A DNA stretch of 44,322 nucleotides from Sulfurimonas sp. (GCA_027063505.1 JAMORO010000081.1:1-44322); one strand, 5' to 3'. Positions 1 to 10,305 are shown, numbered from the stretch's first letter. Notes: generated by a model from the sequence alone, not told the origin. Program-made: numbers and translations.

Positions 1-20
1 GTGAAAGAAAACTTGTAGAA

Positions 21-43
21 ATTTCCCACAAGAAGTGGGAAAT
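21..43 (-). terminator. Hairpin downstream of glnA
   Basis: A perfect 9-bp inverted repeat (ATTTCCCAC / GTGGGAAAT) with a 5-base loop lies 17 bases beyond the glnA stop codon. Read on the minus strand it is followed by a short T-rich stretch (TTTCT), so it probably acts as an intrinsic terminator for glnA. The T-run is weak, and the stem would also form in a transcript entering from the left edge. Confidence 0.65.
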
Positions 44-59
44 ATTTAGGCTAAAAAAC

Positions 60-1490
60 CTAGCATTGGTAAGTAGTTTTGAACTCGTAAGCAGTTGGAC
101 GACCTTCATCTGGCCATACATCTCTCTCAAATCTGTAGTGTTGGTAAGCATTGATAAACTCTTCACTAAACACTGGTTTAAGGAAATCATTATCACCAAT
201 AAGACCTTCAAGTGCTTCACGAAGCGTATGCGGCATTTGAGGAATACCTTTTTCACGAATCTCATCAAGACTTAACTCATAAAGATCTTCATCCATTGGA
301 CCAACAGGAACATCAGCATTTTTAATACCATCAAGACCAGCCATCATCATTACAGCAAATGCTAAGTAAGGACAAGCAGCAGAATCTGGGAATCTCATCT
401 CTAAACGAGTAGCACCCTCACCAGCTCCATAAGGAATACGACAAGCAGCAGAACGGTTTTTAGCAGAGTAAGTTAAGATACTTGGTGCTTCAAAACCTGG
501 TAAGAGTCTTTTGTAAGAGTTTGTTGTAGGGTTAGTAAATGCAGAAACTGCAGCAGAGTGTTTAAAGATACCACCAGCATACTGTAGAGCCATTGCAGAA
601 AGATTACCGTAAGCACCCTCTTTGTAGAAAAGGTTTTTACCATTTTTCCAAAGTGATTGGTGAACGTGCATACCATTACCGTTATCACCAAACATCGGTT
701 TAGGCATAAATGTAGCAGTTTTACCATTAAGATGTGCAATCATTTTGATAACATATTTGTATTTTTGTACATTATCAGCAGCACCGATGATGTCAGAGTA
801 AACAATACCAATCTCATGTTGCCCTTGAGCAACTTCGTGGTGACCAAGAACAACTTCAAGACCAACTTGCTCTAAAACTTGCATCATCTCAGCACGAATA
901 TCTACAGCACTATCAGTTGGAGCTACTGGAAAGTATCCACCCTTAGTTCCTGGACGGTGTCCTGTGTTGTACATATCTGGGTATGGGTTGTTTGAGTTCC
1001 ACTCACCCTCTTCAGTATCAACTTTGTAACCAGCTTCATTGATATTATCAACAAAAGTTACAGAGTCAAACATAAAAAATTCATTTTCAGGACCAAAGTA
1101 AGCAGCATCAGCAATACCGATAGACTCAGCATGTTTAAGAGCAGCTTTAGCGATTGAACGTGGACATCTTTCGTATGCTTGATTTTTATAGATGTCATAA
1201 ACATCACAGAAAACAATAATAGTTGGATCAGCAGTAAATGGATCTAAAAATGCAGAACCTACATCAGGAGTAAGAAGCATATCTGACTCATTAATTGGTT
1301 GCCAAGCTTCGATTGAAGAACCATCAAATGGAAGACCATTATCTAGTTGACCAGCAGTTACTGCACTCATTCTGTAACTAATATGGTGCCATGCACCTTT
1401 AATATCTGTAAATCTAAAGTCTACAAATTGAACATCATTCTCTTCACAAAATTTAAAAAACTCTTCTGTATTATTAACAAATTTACCCAT
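60..1490 (-). CDS. glnA: Glutamine synthetase, type I
   Basis: This gene encodes the ATP-dependent ligase that joins ammonia to glutamate, the main entry point of ammonium into metabolism; it works as a cytoplasmic dodecamer. The 476-residue length is normal for GSI. Family motifs visible include the beta-grasp N-terminus ([10 protein letters not shown]), the metal-site region DGSSI, the [10 protein letters not shown] signature around residue 272, and the ATP and glutamate-binding region [17 protein letters not shown] do not see the usual adenylylation-loop signature clearly enough to call GlnE control. The ATG at 1490 has a good AGGAG ribosome binding site seven bases upstream. It lies 116 bases downstream of the HD-GYP regulator on the same strand and probably has its own promoter. 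A hairpin follows the stop. The family assignment is firm. Confidence 0.97.
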   Translation of the reverse strand: MGKFVNNTEEFFKFCEENDVQFVDFRFTDIKGAWHHISYRMSAVTAGQLDNGLPFDGSSIEAWQPINESDMLLTPDVGSAFLDPFTADPTIIVFCDVYDIYKNQAYERCPRSIAKAALKHAESIGIADAAYFGPENEFFMFDSVTFVDNINEAGYKVDTEEGEWNSNNPYPDMYNTGHRPGTKGGYFPVAPTDSAVDIRAEMMQVLEQVGLEVVLGHHEVAQGQHEIGIVYSDIIGAADNVQKYKYVIKMIAHLNGKTATFMPKPMFGDNGNGMHVHQSLWKNGKNLFYKEGAYGNLSAMALQYAGGIFKHSAAVSAFTNPTTNSYKRLLPGFEAPSILTYSAKNRSAACRIPYGAGEGATRLEMRFPDSAACPYLAFAVMMMAGLDGIKNADVPVGPMDEDLYELSLDEIREKGIPQMPHTLREALEGLIGDNDFLKPVFSEEFINAYQHYRFERDVWPDEGRPTAYEFKTTYQC

Positions 1491-1519
1491 TCATTATCTC
1501 CTGAAATTTAATCTGCATT

Positions 1520-1525
1520 AGTATA
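1520..1525 (-). promoter_or_regulatory. Candidate glnA -10 element
   Basis: The minus strand reads TATACT here, 29 bases upstream of the glnA start codon and ahead of the AGGAG site. The 116-base gap to the preceding gene is AT-rich, as expected for a sigma-70-type promoter in Campylobacterota, where -35 elements are often poor. No convincing -35 hexamer was seen. NtrC or sigma-54 elements (GG-N10-GC) were looked for and not found. Confidence 0.45.
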
Positions 1526-1606
1526 GCTCAATAATTGATAATGAAATCTTTAATAGTGATTAAAAATGAGTCATATCTCACGAAGTGTTTCTAAAAGTGA
1601 AATATC

Positions 1607-3106
1607 TTAGAGAAGTTTCTCTATGTCACTTGCACTATTGATAGTATTTTTTTGTAAATCAAAGCTTTTTACTTCACAACTGATAATAATATTTTCTAAA
1701 AGTGAGTCAATAGATTGCTTAGTATCAGATATGTTGCAGTTATTATTATCTAAGAGAATAAAATCATCTCCAAAGACTCTAAAAAGTTCTGATTCATCTG
1801 CACATGAGCTTAGGAGTGCTGCGATCTTTTTTAGAACTTTATCACCGCTGTGCCAACCCATTGTTTTGTTGTATTGCGAAAATTGTTTGAGTAGGAAGAT
1901 GTTGAGTGTAGTGTACTTTTTATCAAAACTATTACGTACAAGTAGAACATCTAAATAGCTCTGATTATAGAGGTTTGTCAAGATGTCATTGTAGAAGTAA
2001 GAGAATCTCTCCTTCTCTACATCTGTATGTGGCAGTTGATTTATATCTTCATCTAAGACAATATTTTTAAGAACTACTTGGGCTGCTTCGATAACTTCTG
2101 GATCATACTGAATGTTTTTAAGTGATAGAAGTTCATCAATCGCTTGGTTGACACTTTTACGTCCTTTGTAGACTCTATTTGTTGTCATCGCATCAAAAGT
2201 GTCAGCAACGGCCATAATTCTTGAGAGTAATGGTGTCTCTTTATTTAAAAGCCCTCTTGGGTATCCCGTTCCATCGTATCTCTCATGATGGGCATGAACT
2301 ATATCTGCTAAATCCTCAAACATAGGAATATTTACAAGAAGTTTATAGCCAACCTCTACATGCTCTTGAATCAGTTTGTACTCAAGCTCATTGAGTTTTT
2401 TTGGATTGAGTAAAACTACATCAGGGGTGGCAATTTTTCCAATATCGTGTAAAATACCTGCTTGATAGATTCTTTTACACTCCTCTTTAGAACAGCCCAT
2501 CTCCTCTGCAATAATTTTACTATAGTGGGCAACCCTTTCACTATGACCGGCGGTATAGGTATCTCTATCCTCTATCATCTGTACCATAGAGAAAAGTGTT
2601 TTATCGTAGTTGTATTTTTGAAAACTAATCATACTGTTGAGTTCAGAAGTTTTTTGAGTAATCATATGCTTAAGATGGCGTTTATACTCCTCATTTTGAG
2701 CATATTTTCTTATTTTCTCGACAATCTTAAAGAGTTCATAGTTGAGTTGTTCATAATCAAAAGGTTTGATGATATAGCCATCTATACCTAACTTAATCGC
2801 ATTTATCATATACTCAGATTCACTATGTGCAGAAGTAATAAGTATAGGCTGTTGTGCCTTTTGTGCTCTTATTTTTTCTATCATCTCTAAACCACTCATA
2901 TTTGGCATAGACAGATCTGTAATAATTAGATCAAAGTGCTCTTTTTTAAAGGCAGAGACACCTTCTATCCCATCATTTGCTGTAACAACTTTATGAAAAA
3001 ATTTACTCATATATTGAGACATCTCATATTGGATTTCAAGATCATCTTCAATATATAAGATGTTTAATGTGTTTGAAAGTATTTTTAATAATTTTAAATC
3101 AATCAT
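1607..3106 (-). CDS. Response regulator with HD-GYP phosphodiesterase domain and degenerate GGDEF-like tail
   Basis: The protein (499 residues) starts with a receiver domain, residues 12-125, with phospho-acceptor Asp64, acidic pair Asp21/Asp22 and Lys114. A coiled linker follows, then an HD-GYP domain, about 160-350, with the HD pair at 220-221, HHE at 273-275 and DGTGYP at 278-283. These are the residues expected of an active cyclic-di-GMP phosphodiesterase. Residues 370-475 look like a GGDEF domain: LTNLYN, then GD-VLKKIAALL, then FGDDF at 445-449 where GGDEF would be. The altered signature suggests no cyclase activity and perhaps GTP or c-di-GMP sensing. It is divergent from the CheB-CheR kinase gene, which may be a partner, and upstream of glnA on the same strand. 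The ATG at 3106 has only a weak AAGAGA site. Confidence 0.9.
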   Translation of the reverse strand: MIDLKLLKILSNTLNILYIEDDLEIQYEMSQYMSKFFHKVVTANDGIEGVSAFKKEHFDLIITDLSMPNMSGLEMIEKIRAQKAQQPILITSAHSESEYMINAIKLGIDGYIIKPFDYEQLNYELFKIVEKIRKYAQNEEYKRHLKHMITQKTSELNSMISFQKYNYDKTLFSMVQMIEDRDTYTAGHSERVAHYSKIIAEEMGCSKEECKRIYQAGILHDIGKIATPDVVLLNPKKLNELEYKLIQEHVEVGYKLLVNIPMFEDLADIVHAHHERYDGTGYPRGLLNKETPLLSRIMAVADTFDAMTTNRVYKGRKSVNQAIDELLSLKNIQYDPEVIEAAQVVLKNIVLDEDINQLPHTDVEKERFSYFYNDILTNLYNQSYLDVLLVRNSFDKKYTTLNIFLLKQFSQYNKTMGWHSGDKVLKKIAALLSSCADESELFRVFGDDFILLDNNNCNISDTKQSIDSLLENIIISCEVKSFDLQKNTINSASDIEKLL

Positions 3107-3174
3107 GTATTATCTCTTATTAATCTATATTTAAATATTGTATCTTATTTTCAACTAATATAGCATATAAACTG

Positions 3175-3183
3175 TGATAAAAT
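3175..3183 (+). promoter_or_regulatory. Candidate extended -10 upstream of the CheB-CheR kinase gene
   Basis: The sequence TG-A-TAAAAT is an extended -10 that ends inside the first units of the hexamer tract. If used, transcription would start within the tract, so nearly the whole repeat would form the 5' leader ahead of the AGGGAGA ribosome binding site at 3254-3260. The same TGATAAAAT string occurs in a better-supported promoter at 29528-29536. No good -35 match was found. Confidence 0.4.
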
Positions 3184-3254
3184 AGAAATAGAAATAGAAA
3201 TAGAAATAGAAATAGAAATAGAAATAGAAATAGAAATAGAAATAGAAATAGAAA
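3180..3254. repeat. (AATAGA) hexanucleotide tandem repeat, 12.5 copies
   Basis: Seventy-five bases show perfect 6-base periodicity with no interruption. The tract fills the right half of the intergenic region between two divergent signalling genes and stops just before the AGGGAGA ribosome binding site of the gene starting at 3266. In the frame of that gene it reads as alternating Glu-Ile with no stop back to 3161, but there is no ATG, GTG or TTG in this extension, so it should be untranslated. The unit is a multiple of three, so copy changes could not shift the frame. They would change leader length or promoter spacing. Confidence 0.97.
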
Positions 3255-3265
3255 GGGAGATTTAT

Positions 3266-6200
3266 ATGAAAAATTATACATATGTTGGGATAGGAGCAAG
3301 TGCTGGTGGACTGAAAGCTTTTGAAATTTTTGTTTCATTACTATCTAAAGATAATAATTATGTTTATATAATAGCACAACATTTAGACCCAACTAAGAAG
3401 AGTTCATTAAGTCTAATTCTCTCTAGATATACAACTTTAAAGGTTCATGAGATAGAAAAAAATACAATTTTTTCTCCAAATAATATATATATTATTCCTG
3501 CTGGATATGACCTTGTATATGCACATCATCGTTTGGTGCTTCAAGAAACAGATACTACTAAACATAAACCGACTCCCTCTATTGATAGACTTTTTGAATC
3601 TCTTGCTCTATATAAATGTGAAAATACTATAGCTATCCTTTTAACAGGCTCAGGAGATGATGGAACTATTGGAATTCAAAAAGTACGTGAATTGCATGGT
3701 GTTACTATTGTTCAATCACCTAAGGAGGCATACTGTAAGAGTATGCCTCAAAGTGCTTTAGATACTGGTTGTGTTGATTATGAGTTACCTATAGCTACGA
3801 TAGCTAAAGAGCTTGCAACACTCTTGTATCCAAAATCATTAACACCTTTTAAACATATAGAAAAACTTTTACAGATAAAAGAAAATTTTGATACACAGAA
3901 GTATAAAAGTGAAACGATTCTTCGTCGAATAAATAAAAGGATGCTACTTGTACATGTAAAAACCTTAGAAGAGTATCTTGAGTATATGGAGGTAAATAGA
4001 GATGAACTGCATCTTCTGTATCAGAATATACTCATTGGTGTGACTCGTTTTTTTCGAGATAAAGAGGCTTTTGGTGTATTAGAAAAAGAGATATACAACT
4101 ATTTAAAAGAGAAACCTGAAAATAGTGAGTTAAAACTCTGGTCTATCGCATGTTCTACAGGTGAAGAAGCATACTCTCTTGCTATTTTACTAGCAGAGGT
4201 GAGTCTGCAGTTGGATAAAACTTTTCAAGTGAAGATTTTTGCTTCAGACATAGATGAAAAAGCACTCCTTAAAGCAAGAAGTGCTATATATTCAGAAGAG
4301 TCTATTGTTGATATCTCGCCAGATATTCTTTCAAAATATTTTATAAAAGTAGAACAAGGCTATAAGGTTATTGAAGGTATCCGAAAAAATATTGTATTTA
4401 CAAAACATAATATTTTGAGTGATCCTCCCTTTATAAATCAAGATATTATTAGTTGTCGTAATCTTCTTATCTACATCAAACCAGAAGCACAACAGGAACT
4501 ATTTACACTACTTCATTATACACTTAAAGATGATGGAATTTTATTTTTAGGTTCGTCAGAATCTACACTCATTAGTATAAAATATTTTAACAGTTTAAGC
4601 TCTGAACATAAAATCTATATAAAAGAGAAGTTAAAATCTCCTCCGAAGATTTCTTCTCACTATTTTTCTAAACATTTAGAGGAAAAAGATGATTATTTCG
4701 TGGAAGATACAGATCGTAAAAAAGATTTAAACATAGAAGAAAATATCTCTAAAGCCATTTTTGATTTTTTTATACCAAACTGTATTGTAATAGATAAAGA
4801 GTTCTCTATAGTTTATAAGAAAGGGGAACTTCCTTTTATTCAAATGCCAGATGGATTTATAACTTTAAATATTATAGATCATCTACATGATGCTCTACAA
4901 TATGCAGCAAGAAGAGCTATAAACTTGGCATTTAGTAGTAAAAAAGCAGAAGCAACTAAATTTATAGAGTTACGTCTTAATGAAGAAAAAGTATTTATTA
5001 GAATGATTGCATATCCATATAATAAACCTACCGCAAGTGCAATGCTTCTACTCTATTTTCAGCAACTTAGTGCAGACGATTTGCAGTTTGACATTAGTGA
5101 CTTAGAACTTCCTAATGAGAGTTTTATTATACAGAGTTTGACAACACAGATACAACAGGTTGAAGAAGATAATCATCTTCTTTCAGATAAGTTGGAGATA
5201 TATAAAGAGAAGATGCAACTCCTAAATGAAGAGCTACAAAGTTCAAATGAGGAGTTACAGAGTTCAAATGAAGAGCTTGAAACATCAAATGAAGAGTTAC
5301 AGAGTTCAAACGAAGAGTTACATGCTTCCATCATAAATGAACAGAAACTACAAGAGAAATTCTCTACTATTTTAAATGCATCTCAAAATGGAATTATTGG
5401 TTTAGATATTTATGGGAATCACACTTTTGTAAATAGTGCAACTGTAAAACTTCTTGGGTTTTCTAAAGAGGAGCTCATCGCAAATAATGCTCATAAACTT
5501 TGGCATCATACAAAAGCTGATGGCTCGCATTATCCATCAGAAGAGTGTGAACTTCATAATCATTACAAGTATGGAAAATCTATTCGAAAAGAGGATCTGT
5601 TTTGGAAAAAAGATGGAATTTCTATAGAAGTAGAAGTCCTTCAAAATCCTATAATTGAAGAGGGAGAAGTAGTAGGTGCTGTTCTCTCTTTTCATGATAT
5701 AACTGAGAAAAAGAGACTACAAAAAGAGTTAGACCATGAACATGAACTAGCAAACTTGTATGTAAATACTGTTGGTACACTTGTGATGACTTTAGATATA
5801 GAGGGAAATATTGAGATGATTAATAGAGAGGGAGCAAAGCTTTTAGCTCTTCCTCAAGCAGAACTTGTAGGATTAAACTGGTTTGATAATTTTATAGAAA
5901 AAGATAATAGCGCTGAGATTAAAAATATTTTTTCATTAATAGTCCAAGGAAAACACTCCTTAGCCTCACACTATAAGAATTATATAGTTAATGCAAACAA
6001 AGAGAAATATCTGCTTTCATGGACGAATCATTATACAAGAGGTATAGAAGGAAATATTACAGGTGTTATCTCTTCAGCTATTGATATTACTCAAGAAGAG
6101 GCACTTTCTAAAAAGTTATTTGCACAAGAGCATCTTTATAAACTAACTTTTGAACAAGCACATATTGGGATAGCACATAGTACTTTAGATGGACACTTGA

Positions 6201-7582
6201 TTGATACAAATGAGTACTTGAGTGAACTTTTAGGATATAGTAAAGAGGAGTTCCAGAGTTTAAATGTTTCTGATATAACTTATAAAGAGGATAGAGATGT
6301 TGATAAGCAGATGATATCACAACTTATGAGTGCAAAGAGTAGTAATTACTATATTGAAAAACGCTATGTACATAAAAATGGTTCTGTAGTCTGGGTGGCA
6401 CTCTCAGTAGTATTATTGCGTGATGAGTTTGGTGAGGCACTCTATTTTTTAAAAATTATTCGTGATATATCACAGATAAAACTCTTAATGTATCAACTAG
6501 AAGAACAGAGTGAACAGTTTGAAAAGATTATTGAGTTTACTCCTATTCCAATTATGCTTTATAATGAGGAGGGAGAGATACTTCTTACAAATAAAGTTTT
6601 TAATAAAAGTATAGGTTACTCTAGAGAAGAGTTGCCAACAATAGAAGTACTTATAGAAAAACTATTTAAAAATGAAGAGAGAAAAAATTTAAAAGAGATA
6701 GAAGGTTTTTATAAACATCCACTGTTAAATAAAGAGCATACTAAAACTATTATTACAAAGTCAGGAGAAAAAAGAGTAGGAATTCATAATACAGTGATGC
6801 TAAATAAAGCAGATAAAGGTAGTAAAAATATGTATCTTGTTGCGATTGTAGATATAACAGATTTACAAAAGAAAGATGATCTTATGATCGCACAGTCTCG
6901 TCAAGCTGCGATGGGAGATATGCTCGCAATGATTGCACATCAGTGGAGACAACCCTTAAGTGTTATTTCAATGCTTGCAAATAATATAAAAGTTAAAGTT
7001 GAACTTGAAGAGGAGATAACAGGGGGTGATATGAATCATTTAGTCGCTTCTTTAAATAAACAGACTCAGTATCTCTCTCAAACCATAGATGATTTTAGAG
7101 ACTTTTTTAAGCCAGATAAAGTAAAAGAACTTGTCAATATTAGTTTAGTAATAGAAAAAGTAGAGAGTTTAATGTCAAAAACTTTGGATAATAATAATAT
7201 AGAGCTTTTCCTACCTAAAAAGAGTGAGTTAAAGGTCTCTATCTTTATGAACCAACTTATTCAAGTTCTAATAAACCTTATTAACAATGCAAAAGATGCA
7301 ATCAAGTCCAATAAGAGTAAAAATGGATATATTCGAATTGCACTCGAAGAGGAAAAAGAGAATATTACTATAAGTGTCTGTGATAATGGAGGAGGCATTG
7401 CTGAATCCATTAAAGAGAAACTAGGACAACCATATGTTAGTACAAAATCTAAAAATGGTACAGGCTTAGGACTCTATATGTCTCTAATGATAGTAAATAA
7501 CTACCTTAATGGTAAACTTACATGGAGTAGTGATAAAGAGGGAAGTTGTTTTTATATTAAACTTCCCATTATTAAACAATAG
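3266..7582 (+). CDS. CheB-CheR-PAS-histidine kinase fusion protein
   Basis: This 1438-residue cytoplasmic signalling protein starts with a CheB-type methylesterase domain (about 5-190) with the expected triad Ser12 (GASAGG), His39 (QHLDP) and Asp132 (GSGDDGT). A CheR-type methyltransferase domain follows (about 200-455; [14 protein letters not shown] is the SAM-binding region). Residues about 630-695 form a coiled coil built from repeated EELQSSN heptads, a hallmark of CheB/CheR/PAS hybrids. Four PAS domains begin near 698, 826, 957 and 1085. A HisKA-type domain has phospho-acceptor His1225 (AHQWRQP), and a C-terminal HATPase has [14 protein letters not shown] and GTGLGLY. No receiver domain or transmembrane segment is visible. 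The CheB lacks an N-terminal receiver, so it is not phospho-controlled in the classical way. The ATG at 3266 follows AGGGAGA by five bases. It ends two bases from the convergent kinase gene. Confidence 0.95.
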   Translation: MKNYTYVGIGASAGGLKAFEIFVSLLSKDNNYVYIIAQHLDPTKKSSLSLILSRYTTLKVHEIEKNTIFSPNNIYIIPAGYDLVYAHHRLVLQETDTTKHKPTPSIDRLFESLALYKCENTIAILLTGSGDDGTIGIQKVRELHGVTIVQSPKEAYCKSMPQSALDTGCVDYELPIATIAKELATLLYPKSLTPFKHIEKLLQIKENFDTQKYKSETILRRINKRMLLVHVKTLEEYLEYMEVNRDELHLLYQNILIGVTRFFRDKEAFGVLEKEIYNYLKEKPENSELKLWSIACSTGEEAYSLAILLAEVSLQLDKTFQVKIFASDIDEKALLKARSAIYSEESIVDISPDILSKYFIKVEQGYKVIEGIRKNIVFTKHNILSDPPFINQDIISCRNLLIYIKPEAQQELFTLLHYTLKDDGILFLGSSESTLISIKYFNSLSSEHKIYIKEKLKSPPKISSHYFSKHLEEKDDYFVEDTDRKKDLNIEENISKAIFDFFIPNCIVIDKEFSIVYKKGELPFIQMPDGFITLNIIDHLHDALQYAARRAINLAFSSKKAEATKFIELRLNEEKVFIRMIAYPYNKPTASAMLLLYFQQLSADDLQFDISDLELPNESFIIQSLTTQIQQVEEDNHLLSDKLEIYKEKMQLLNEELQSSNEELQSSNEELETSNEELQSSNEELHASIINEQKLQEKFSTILNASQNGIIGLDIYGNHTFVNSATVKLLGFSKEELIANNAHKLWHHTKADGSHYPSEECELHNHYKYGKSIRKEDLFWKKDGISIEVEVLQNPIIEEGEVVGAVLSFHDITEKKRLQKELDHEHELANLYVNTVGTLVMTLDIEGNIEMINREGAKLLALPQAELVGLNWFDNFIEKDNSAEIKNIFSLIVQGKHSLASHYKNYIVNANKEKYLLSWTNHYTRGIEGNITGVISSAIDITQEEALSKKLFAQEHLYKLTFEQAHIGIAHSTLDGHLIDTNEYLSELLGYSKEEFQSLNVSDITYKEDRDVDKQMISQLMSAKSSNYYIEKRYVHKNGSVVWVALSVVLLRDEFGEALYFLKIIRDISQIKLLMYQLEEQSEQFEKIIEFTPIPIMLYNEEGEILLTNKVFNKSIGYSREELPTIEVLIEKLFKNEERKNLKEIEGFYKHPLLNKEHTKTIITKSGEKRVGIHNTVMLNKADKGSKNMYLVAIVDITDLQKKDDLMIAQSRQAAMGDMLAMIAHQWRQPLSVISMLANNIKVKVELEEEITGGDMNHLVASLNKQTQYLSQTIDDFRDFFKPDKVKELVNISLVIEKVESLMSKTLDNNNIELFLPKKSELKVSIFMNQLIQVLINLINNAKDAIKSNKSKNGYIRIALEEEKENITISVCDNGGGIAESIKEKLGQPYVSTKSKNGTGLGLYMSLMIVNNYLNGKLTWSSDKEGSCFYIKLPIIKQ
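5222..5325 (+). repeat. Coding heptad repeat (EELQSSN)
   Basis: About 21-base imperfect DNA repeats (gaagagctacaaagttcaaat-like, with synonymous changes) encode four to five copies of EELQSSN or EELETSN. This is part of a coiled-coil linker before the first PAS domain. The repeat units differ at synonymous positions, so the repetition is kept at protein level and is not a recent DNA expansion. Confidence 0.85.
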
Positions 7583-7584
7583 AT

Positions 7585-8964
7585 TTAAAAAAGTACTTTA
7601 AATGTAGAACCTTCATTCTCTTTGCTTTTTATATCAAGAGTAAAGTGGTGCAGTTTGAGGATGTTACTTACTATAAATAGACCCAGTCCAAGGGAGTTAT
7701 TCCAACTATTTTCATTCACTCTATAGAACTTACTTGTAATATTTTCTAAGTTCTTAGCTGAGATGCCTATTCCGGAATCAATAATTACTAAATACTTAGA
7801 GCTGCATTGAACAATAACTTCATCTTCAGAGTATTTAAAAGCATTCTCTACGAGGTTTGTGATAACTACACTAAAGAGAGATGGATCACCTTTTATGATA
7901 ATATTTTTGGATCCTTTAATTATTACTTGGCGTTTTGGATAGTTGAGTTTTATATTTTCAACAGTATCTTCAATAACTTCATATAGGTTAATCTTTTTAA
8001 AGCTCAACTCCTGTTGTCCACTATCTAATTTACTAGAGAGTCTAAGTGTATCTATTAGTTCACTCAGTTTTGTTCCATTTTTATAAATCTTAGTCAAAAA
8101 CTTTTGGCGGATATTTGGGTTGATATCGGGATCATCAAGAAGTGTTTGCGAGTAGCCATTTATAACGGCAATAGGGTTTTTAAACTCATGGCTTATGGCT
8201 GAGATGATGTCATCTTTCTGTTTGTTTGAAGCCTTGAGTTTATCTGTAAACTTACTTTTTTGTTTATCTTTTTTCACAAGTATCTGTGCTACTTTGGTAA
8301 GGAGTGTTGTAATGTTATTAAACTCTATAGAGAAGTTAGAGCTTACATAGGTAGACTTCTCTTTTTTTGTAAGTGACTTTACAAAGTAGCCTATTTTTTG
8401 AACCTCGTAGTTTAGCTCTTTACTTATCTGATAAGTGATGATAAAAACAGCACTAAAGAAGAGAAAAAGAAGTCCTAAAATCTCTGCACCAAGTATAAGT
8501 ATATGTTCATCTATACTTGTGAGCTCTTTTGCTAAACGGAGATAGAGTACACGATCATCTAACTCTACTTTTGTTGCAACATAGAGTAGGCTTACATCAA
8601 TAGTGCGAGAGTGCCGAACCTTTGTAGCAAACTCTTCAGAATTTGCAGCGACAATCTCATCTCGATATTTGTGATTTTCCATCTTCTTTTTATCTTTATG
8701 AGACTCTGCTAAAACCTCTCCATCAAAGGCAATAATAGTTAAACGCAATGCTAAATCTTTTTTTATCTCTTGGGCAAGAGTATCAAAGTCACTGTTATGC
8801 TTAATGTTAAGTGTAATGATTTTTAGATTGTTAATGAGTAAGCTTTTGGTCTGTTCTAAGTAGAAGTCTTTGACCCAGAAGTAAACTACTAAACCAAGTC
8901 CTAAAAAGAGAAGTGAAAATCCTAAGAGAAATTTTCTAAGAAGTATCTGCTGAAAACTTAGCAA
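7585..8964 (-). CDS. phosS: Membrane sensor histidine kinase of the phosphate operon (PhosS/PhoR-like)
   Basis: The 459-residue kinase has two membrane segments (about 11-31 and 155-180) flanking a roughly 120-residue periplasmic sensor region. A linker follows, then HisKA with His259 (SHEFKNP) and a HATPase with NLVENAFKYS, DSGIGIS and GLGLF. It is the last gene of the pst-phoU run, and its start overlaps the response regulator by seven bases, so the pair is translationally coupled. The start is TTG (8962-8964), with a GAGGG site about ten bases upstream. I see no PAS domain of the E. coli PhoR kind. A periplasmic sensor like this one resembles Campylobacter PhosS, reported as a non-classical phosphate sensor, so the name rests on context. 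Confidence 0.87.
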   Translation of the reverse strand: MLSFQQILLRKFLLGFSLLFLGLGLVVYFWVKDFYLEQTKSLLINNLKIITLNIKHNSDFDTLAQEIKKDLALRLTIIAFDGEVLAESHKDKKKMENHKYRDEIVAANSEEFATKVRHSRTIDVSLLYVATKVELDDRVLYLRLAKELTSIDEHILILGAEILGLLFLFFSAVFIITYQISKELNYEVQKIGYFVKSLTKKEKSTYVSSNFSIEFNNITTLLTKVAQILVKKDKQKSKFTDKLKASNKQKDDIISAISHEFKNPIAVINGYSQTLLDDPDINPNIRQKFLTKIYKNGTKLSELIDTLRLSSKLDSGQQELSFKKINLYEVIEDTVENIKLNYPKRQVIIKGSKNIIIKGDPSLFSVVITNLVENAFKYSEDEVIVQCSSKYLVIIDSGIGISAKNLENITSKFYRVNENSWNNSLGLGLFIVSNILKLHHFTLDIKSKENEGSTFKVLF

Positions 8965-9626
8965 AATATATAACCCTCACCGCGAACAGCTTGGATATAA
9001 TTTTTTTCACCGCTTGGATCTATATGCTCTTTAAGTCGTTTGATAGCCACATTTACTGTTTTGAGCTGCTTGTTTTCGCCATCTCCCCAGACACTGTCAA
9101 GGAGTCTATCTCGGCTCATAAGAACATCTATATTTTTCATAAATTCTAAAAGAAGGTCATGCTCTAAATGTGTAAGTTTTATATCCTTTCCAGAAATGGA
9201 AAAGGTTTTATTACTGGCACTGTAGGTAATATCTTTGTGCTTAAGTACATCTTGTGTTTTTGTAGTTCTTCGGATGAGGGCGGCTACACGAGCTTTAAGT
9301 TCATTTACATTAAAAGGTTTCGTGATGTAGTCATCACCACCTCTCTCAAATCCTTCAACAATGTCATCACTCAGATCTTTTGCACTCACATAGATAACAG
9401 GTTGATTATAACCCTCTGAGCGGATCTTCTCTATAAAAAGACTTCCCTCTATCCCTGGAAGATTTCTATCCATAAGTATAAGAGTGATATCCTCTTGATC
9501 TAGAATATCACGAATATTTACAGTGTCAACACAAGTGATAGTGTCATACCCTTCTCTGCTAAGTGTATAGTCAAGAAGATCTAAAATATCCTCTTCATCA
9601 TCAACGATTAATATGGTTCTATTCAT
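8958..9626 (-). CDS. phosR: OmpR/PhoB-family response regulator of the phosphate operon (PhosR-like)
   Basis: The 222-residue protein has a receiver domain (1-120) with acidic pair Asp9/Asp10, phospho-acceptor Asp53 and Lys103. A winged-helix DNA-binding domain follows (about 130-222; LTHLEHDLLLEFM, VNVAIKRLKEHID, VRGEGYIF). It lies 22 bases downstream of phoU and overlaps its kinase gene, so it is the evident regulator of the pst operon. It is the best candidate to bind the GTAAC direct repeats upstream of pstS, pstC and the porin gene. No clear ribosome binding site precedes the ATG at 9626, which may mean coupling to phoU translation. Identification as PhoB/PhosR is by family plus operon. 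Confidence 0.9.
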   Translation of the reverse strand: MNRTILIVDDEEDILDLLDYTLSREGYDTITCVDTVNIRDILDQEDITLILMDRNLPGIEGSLFIEKIRSEGYNQPVIYVSAKDLSDDIVEGFERGGDDYITKPFNVNELKARVAALIRRTTKTQDVLKHKDITYSASNKTFSISGKDIKLTHLEHDLLLEFMKNIDVLMSRDRLLDSVWGDGENKQLKTVNVAIKRLKEHIDPSGEKNYIQAVRGEGYIFC

Positions 9627-9648
9627 AACTATATTGTATCAAAATTAT

Positions 9649-10305
9649 CTAGTTATGAAAATTACCGCCAACTTTTGCATAGACTAAAAGGTTGGCAATA
9701 CTAATAGCACGAGAAGCGATTTTACCACTTTTACGAAGTGCTCTTAGCATTTTATGAAACTTCTCAAAGCTCTGTCCATCAGCTTGTTGAAAGAGGTTTC
9801 TCTCTACCATCTCATAGAGATCATCTGTTTTATTCTCTTCTATAAGTACTTCATTATAGAGCTCTTGAATCTCTTCTGTATCTGAACACTCTATCATACT
9901 GAGGGTAAGCTTGATAGCTTTGACTGTAGATGTCTGCATAGGCACTGCATACTCGTTGATAGTTGCAACATCTACATCTGTACATACATCTGTAAAACCA
10001 CGAACAAAACTTCTTGTATTTGAGCATGCACGTGAGAGCTCATTTGTAATTTTGAGATAAGCAACAACTTGTCTTAAGTCTCTCGCTTCTGGAGTATAGA
10101 GTGCTAAAACTTTAATGATGTTGTTGTCAATATCATCTGCTTTAGCACCTATATTCTTAATCTTGCCTCTTGCTTCTGTGAATTTATCATGGTTACATGT
10201 TGCTAGTGCTTCATTAATTAGAGAATTTGCTTCTAAAAGCCCCTCTCCAATATGAAGAATTTTTGTTTTTATCTCATTTAAACTTGTTTGAAATTTTGAT
10301 ACCAT
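9649..10305 (-). CDS. phoU: Phosphate transport regulator PhoU
   Basis: PhoU is a cytoplasmic all-helical protein that links PstSCAB transporter state to the kinase and damps signalling when phosphate is plentiful. The 218-residue length matches the family, and the repeated helical-bundle signature is visible (DLRQVVAYLKITNELSRA in the first bundle, IEENKTDDLYEMVER in the second). The ATG at 10305 has an AAGGAAA site. It sits between pstB (27 bases upstream) and the response regulator, the usual place for a gene that couples the two. Confidence 0.93.
   Translation of the reverse strand: MVSKFQTSLNEIKTKILHIGEGLLEANSLINEALATCNHDKFTEARGKIKNIGAKADDIDNNIIKVLALYTPEARDLRQVVAYLKITNELSRACSNTRSFVRGFTDVCTDVDVATINEYAVPMQTSTVKAIKLTLSMIECSDTEEIQELYNEVLIEENKTDDLYEMVERNLFQQADGQSFEKFHKMLRALRKSGKIASRAISIANLLVYAKVGGNFHN

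Noticed and set aside
1609..1622. Hairpin AGAGAA / TTCTCT at the end of the HD-GYP gene
   Set aside because: The loop would be only two bases, and no T-run follows; it is coding sequence that happens to be self-complementary.
3180..3254. CRISPR-like array
   Set aside because: The units are six bases with no spacers and no cas genes; it is a simple-sequence repeat.
3120..3338. Minus-strand open frame with repeated Phe-Leu
   Set aside because: It is only the hexamer tract read backwards (TTTCTA/TTCTAT units give alternating Phe and Leu), overlaps the start of the CheB-CheR kinase gene, and has no ribosome binding site.
5127..5309. Minus-strand frame over the EELQSSN repeats
   Set aside because: A shadow of the coding heptad repeats in the kinase gene; it appears only because the repeat has a stop-free complement.
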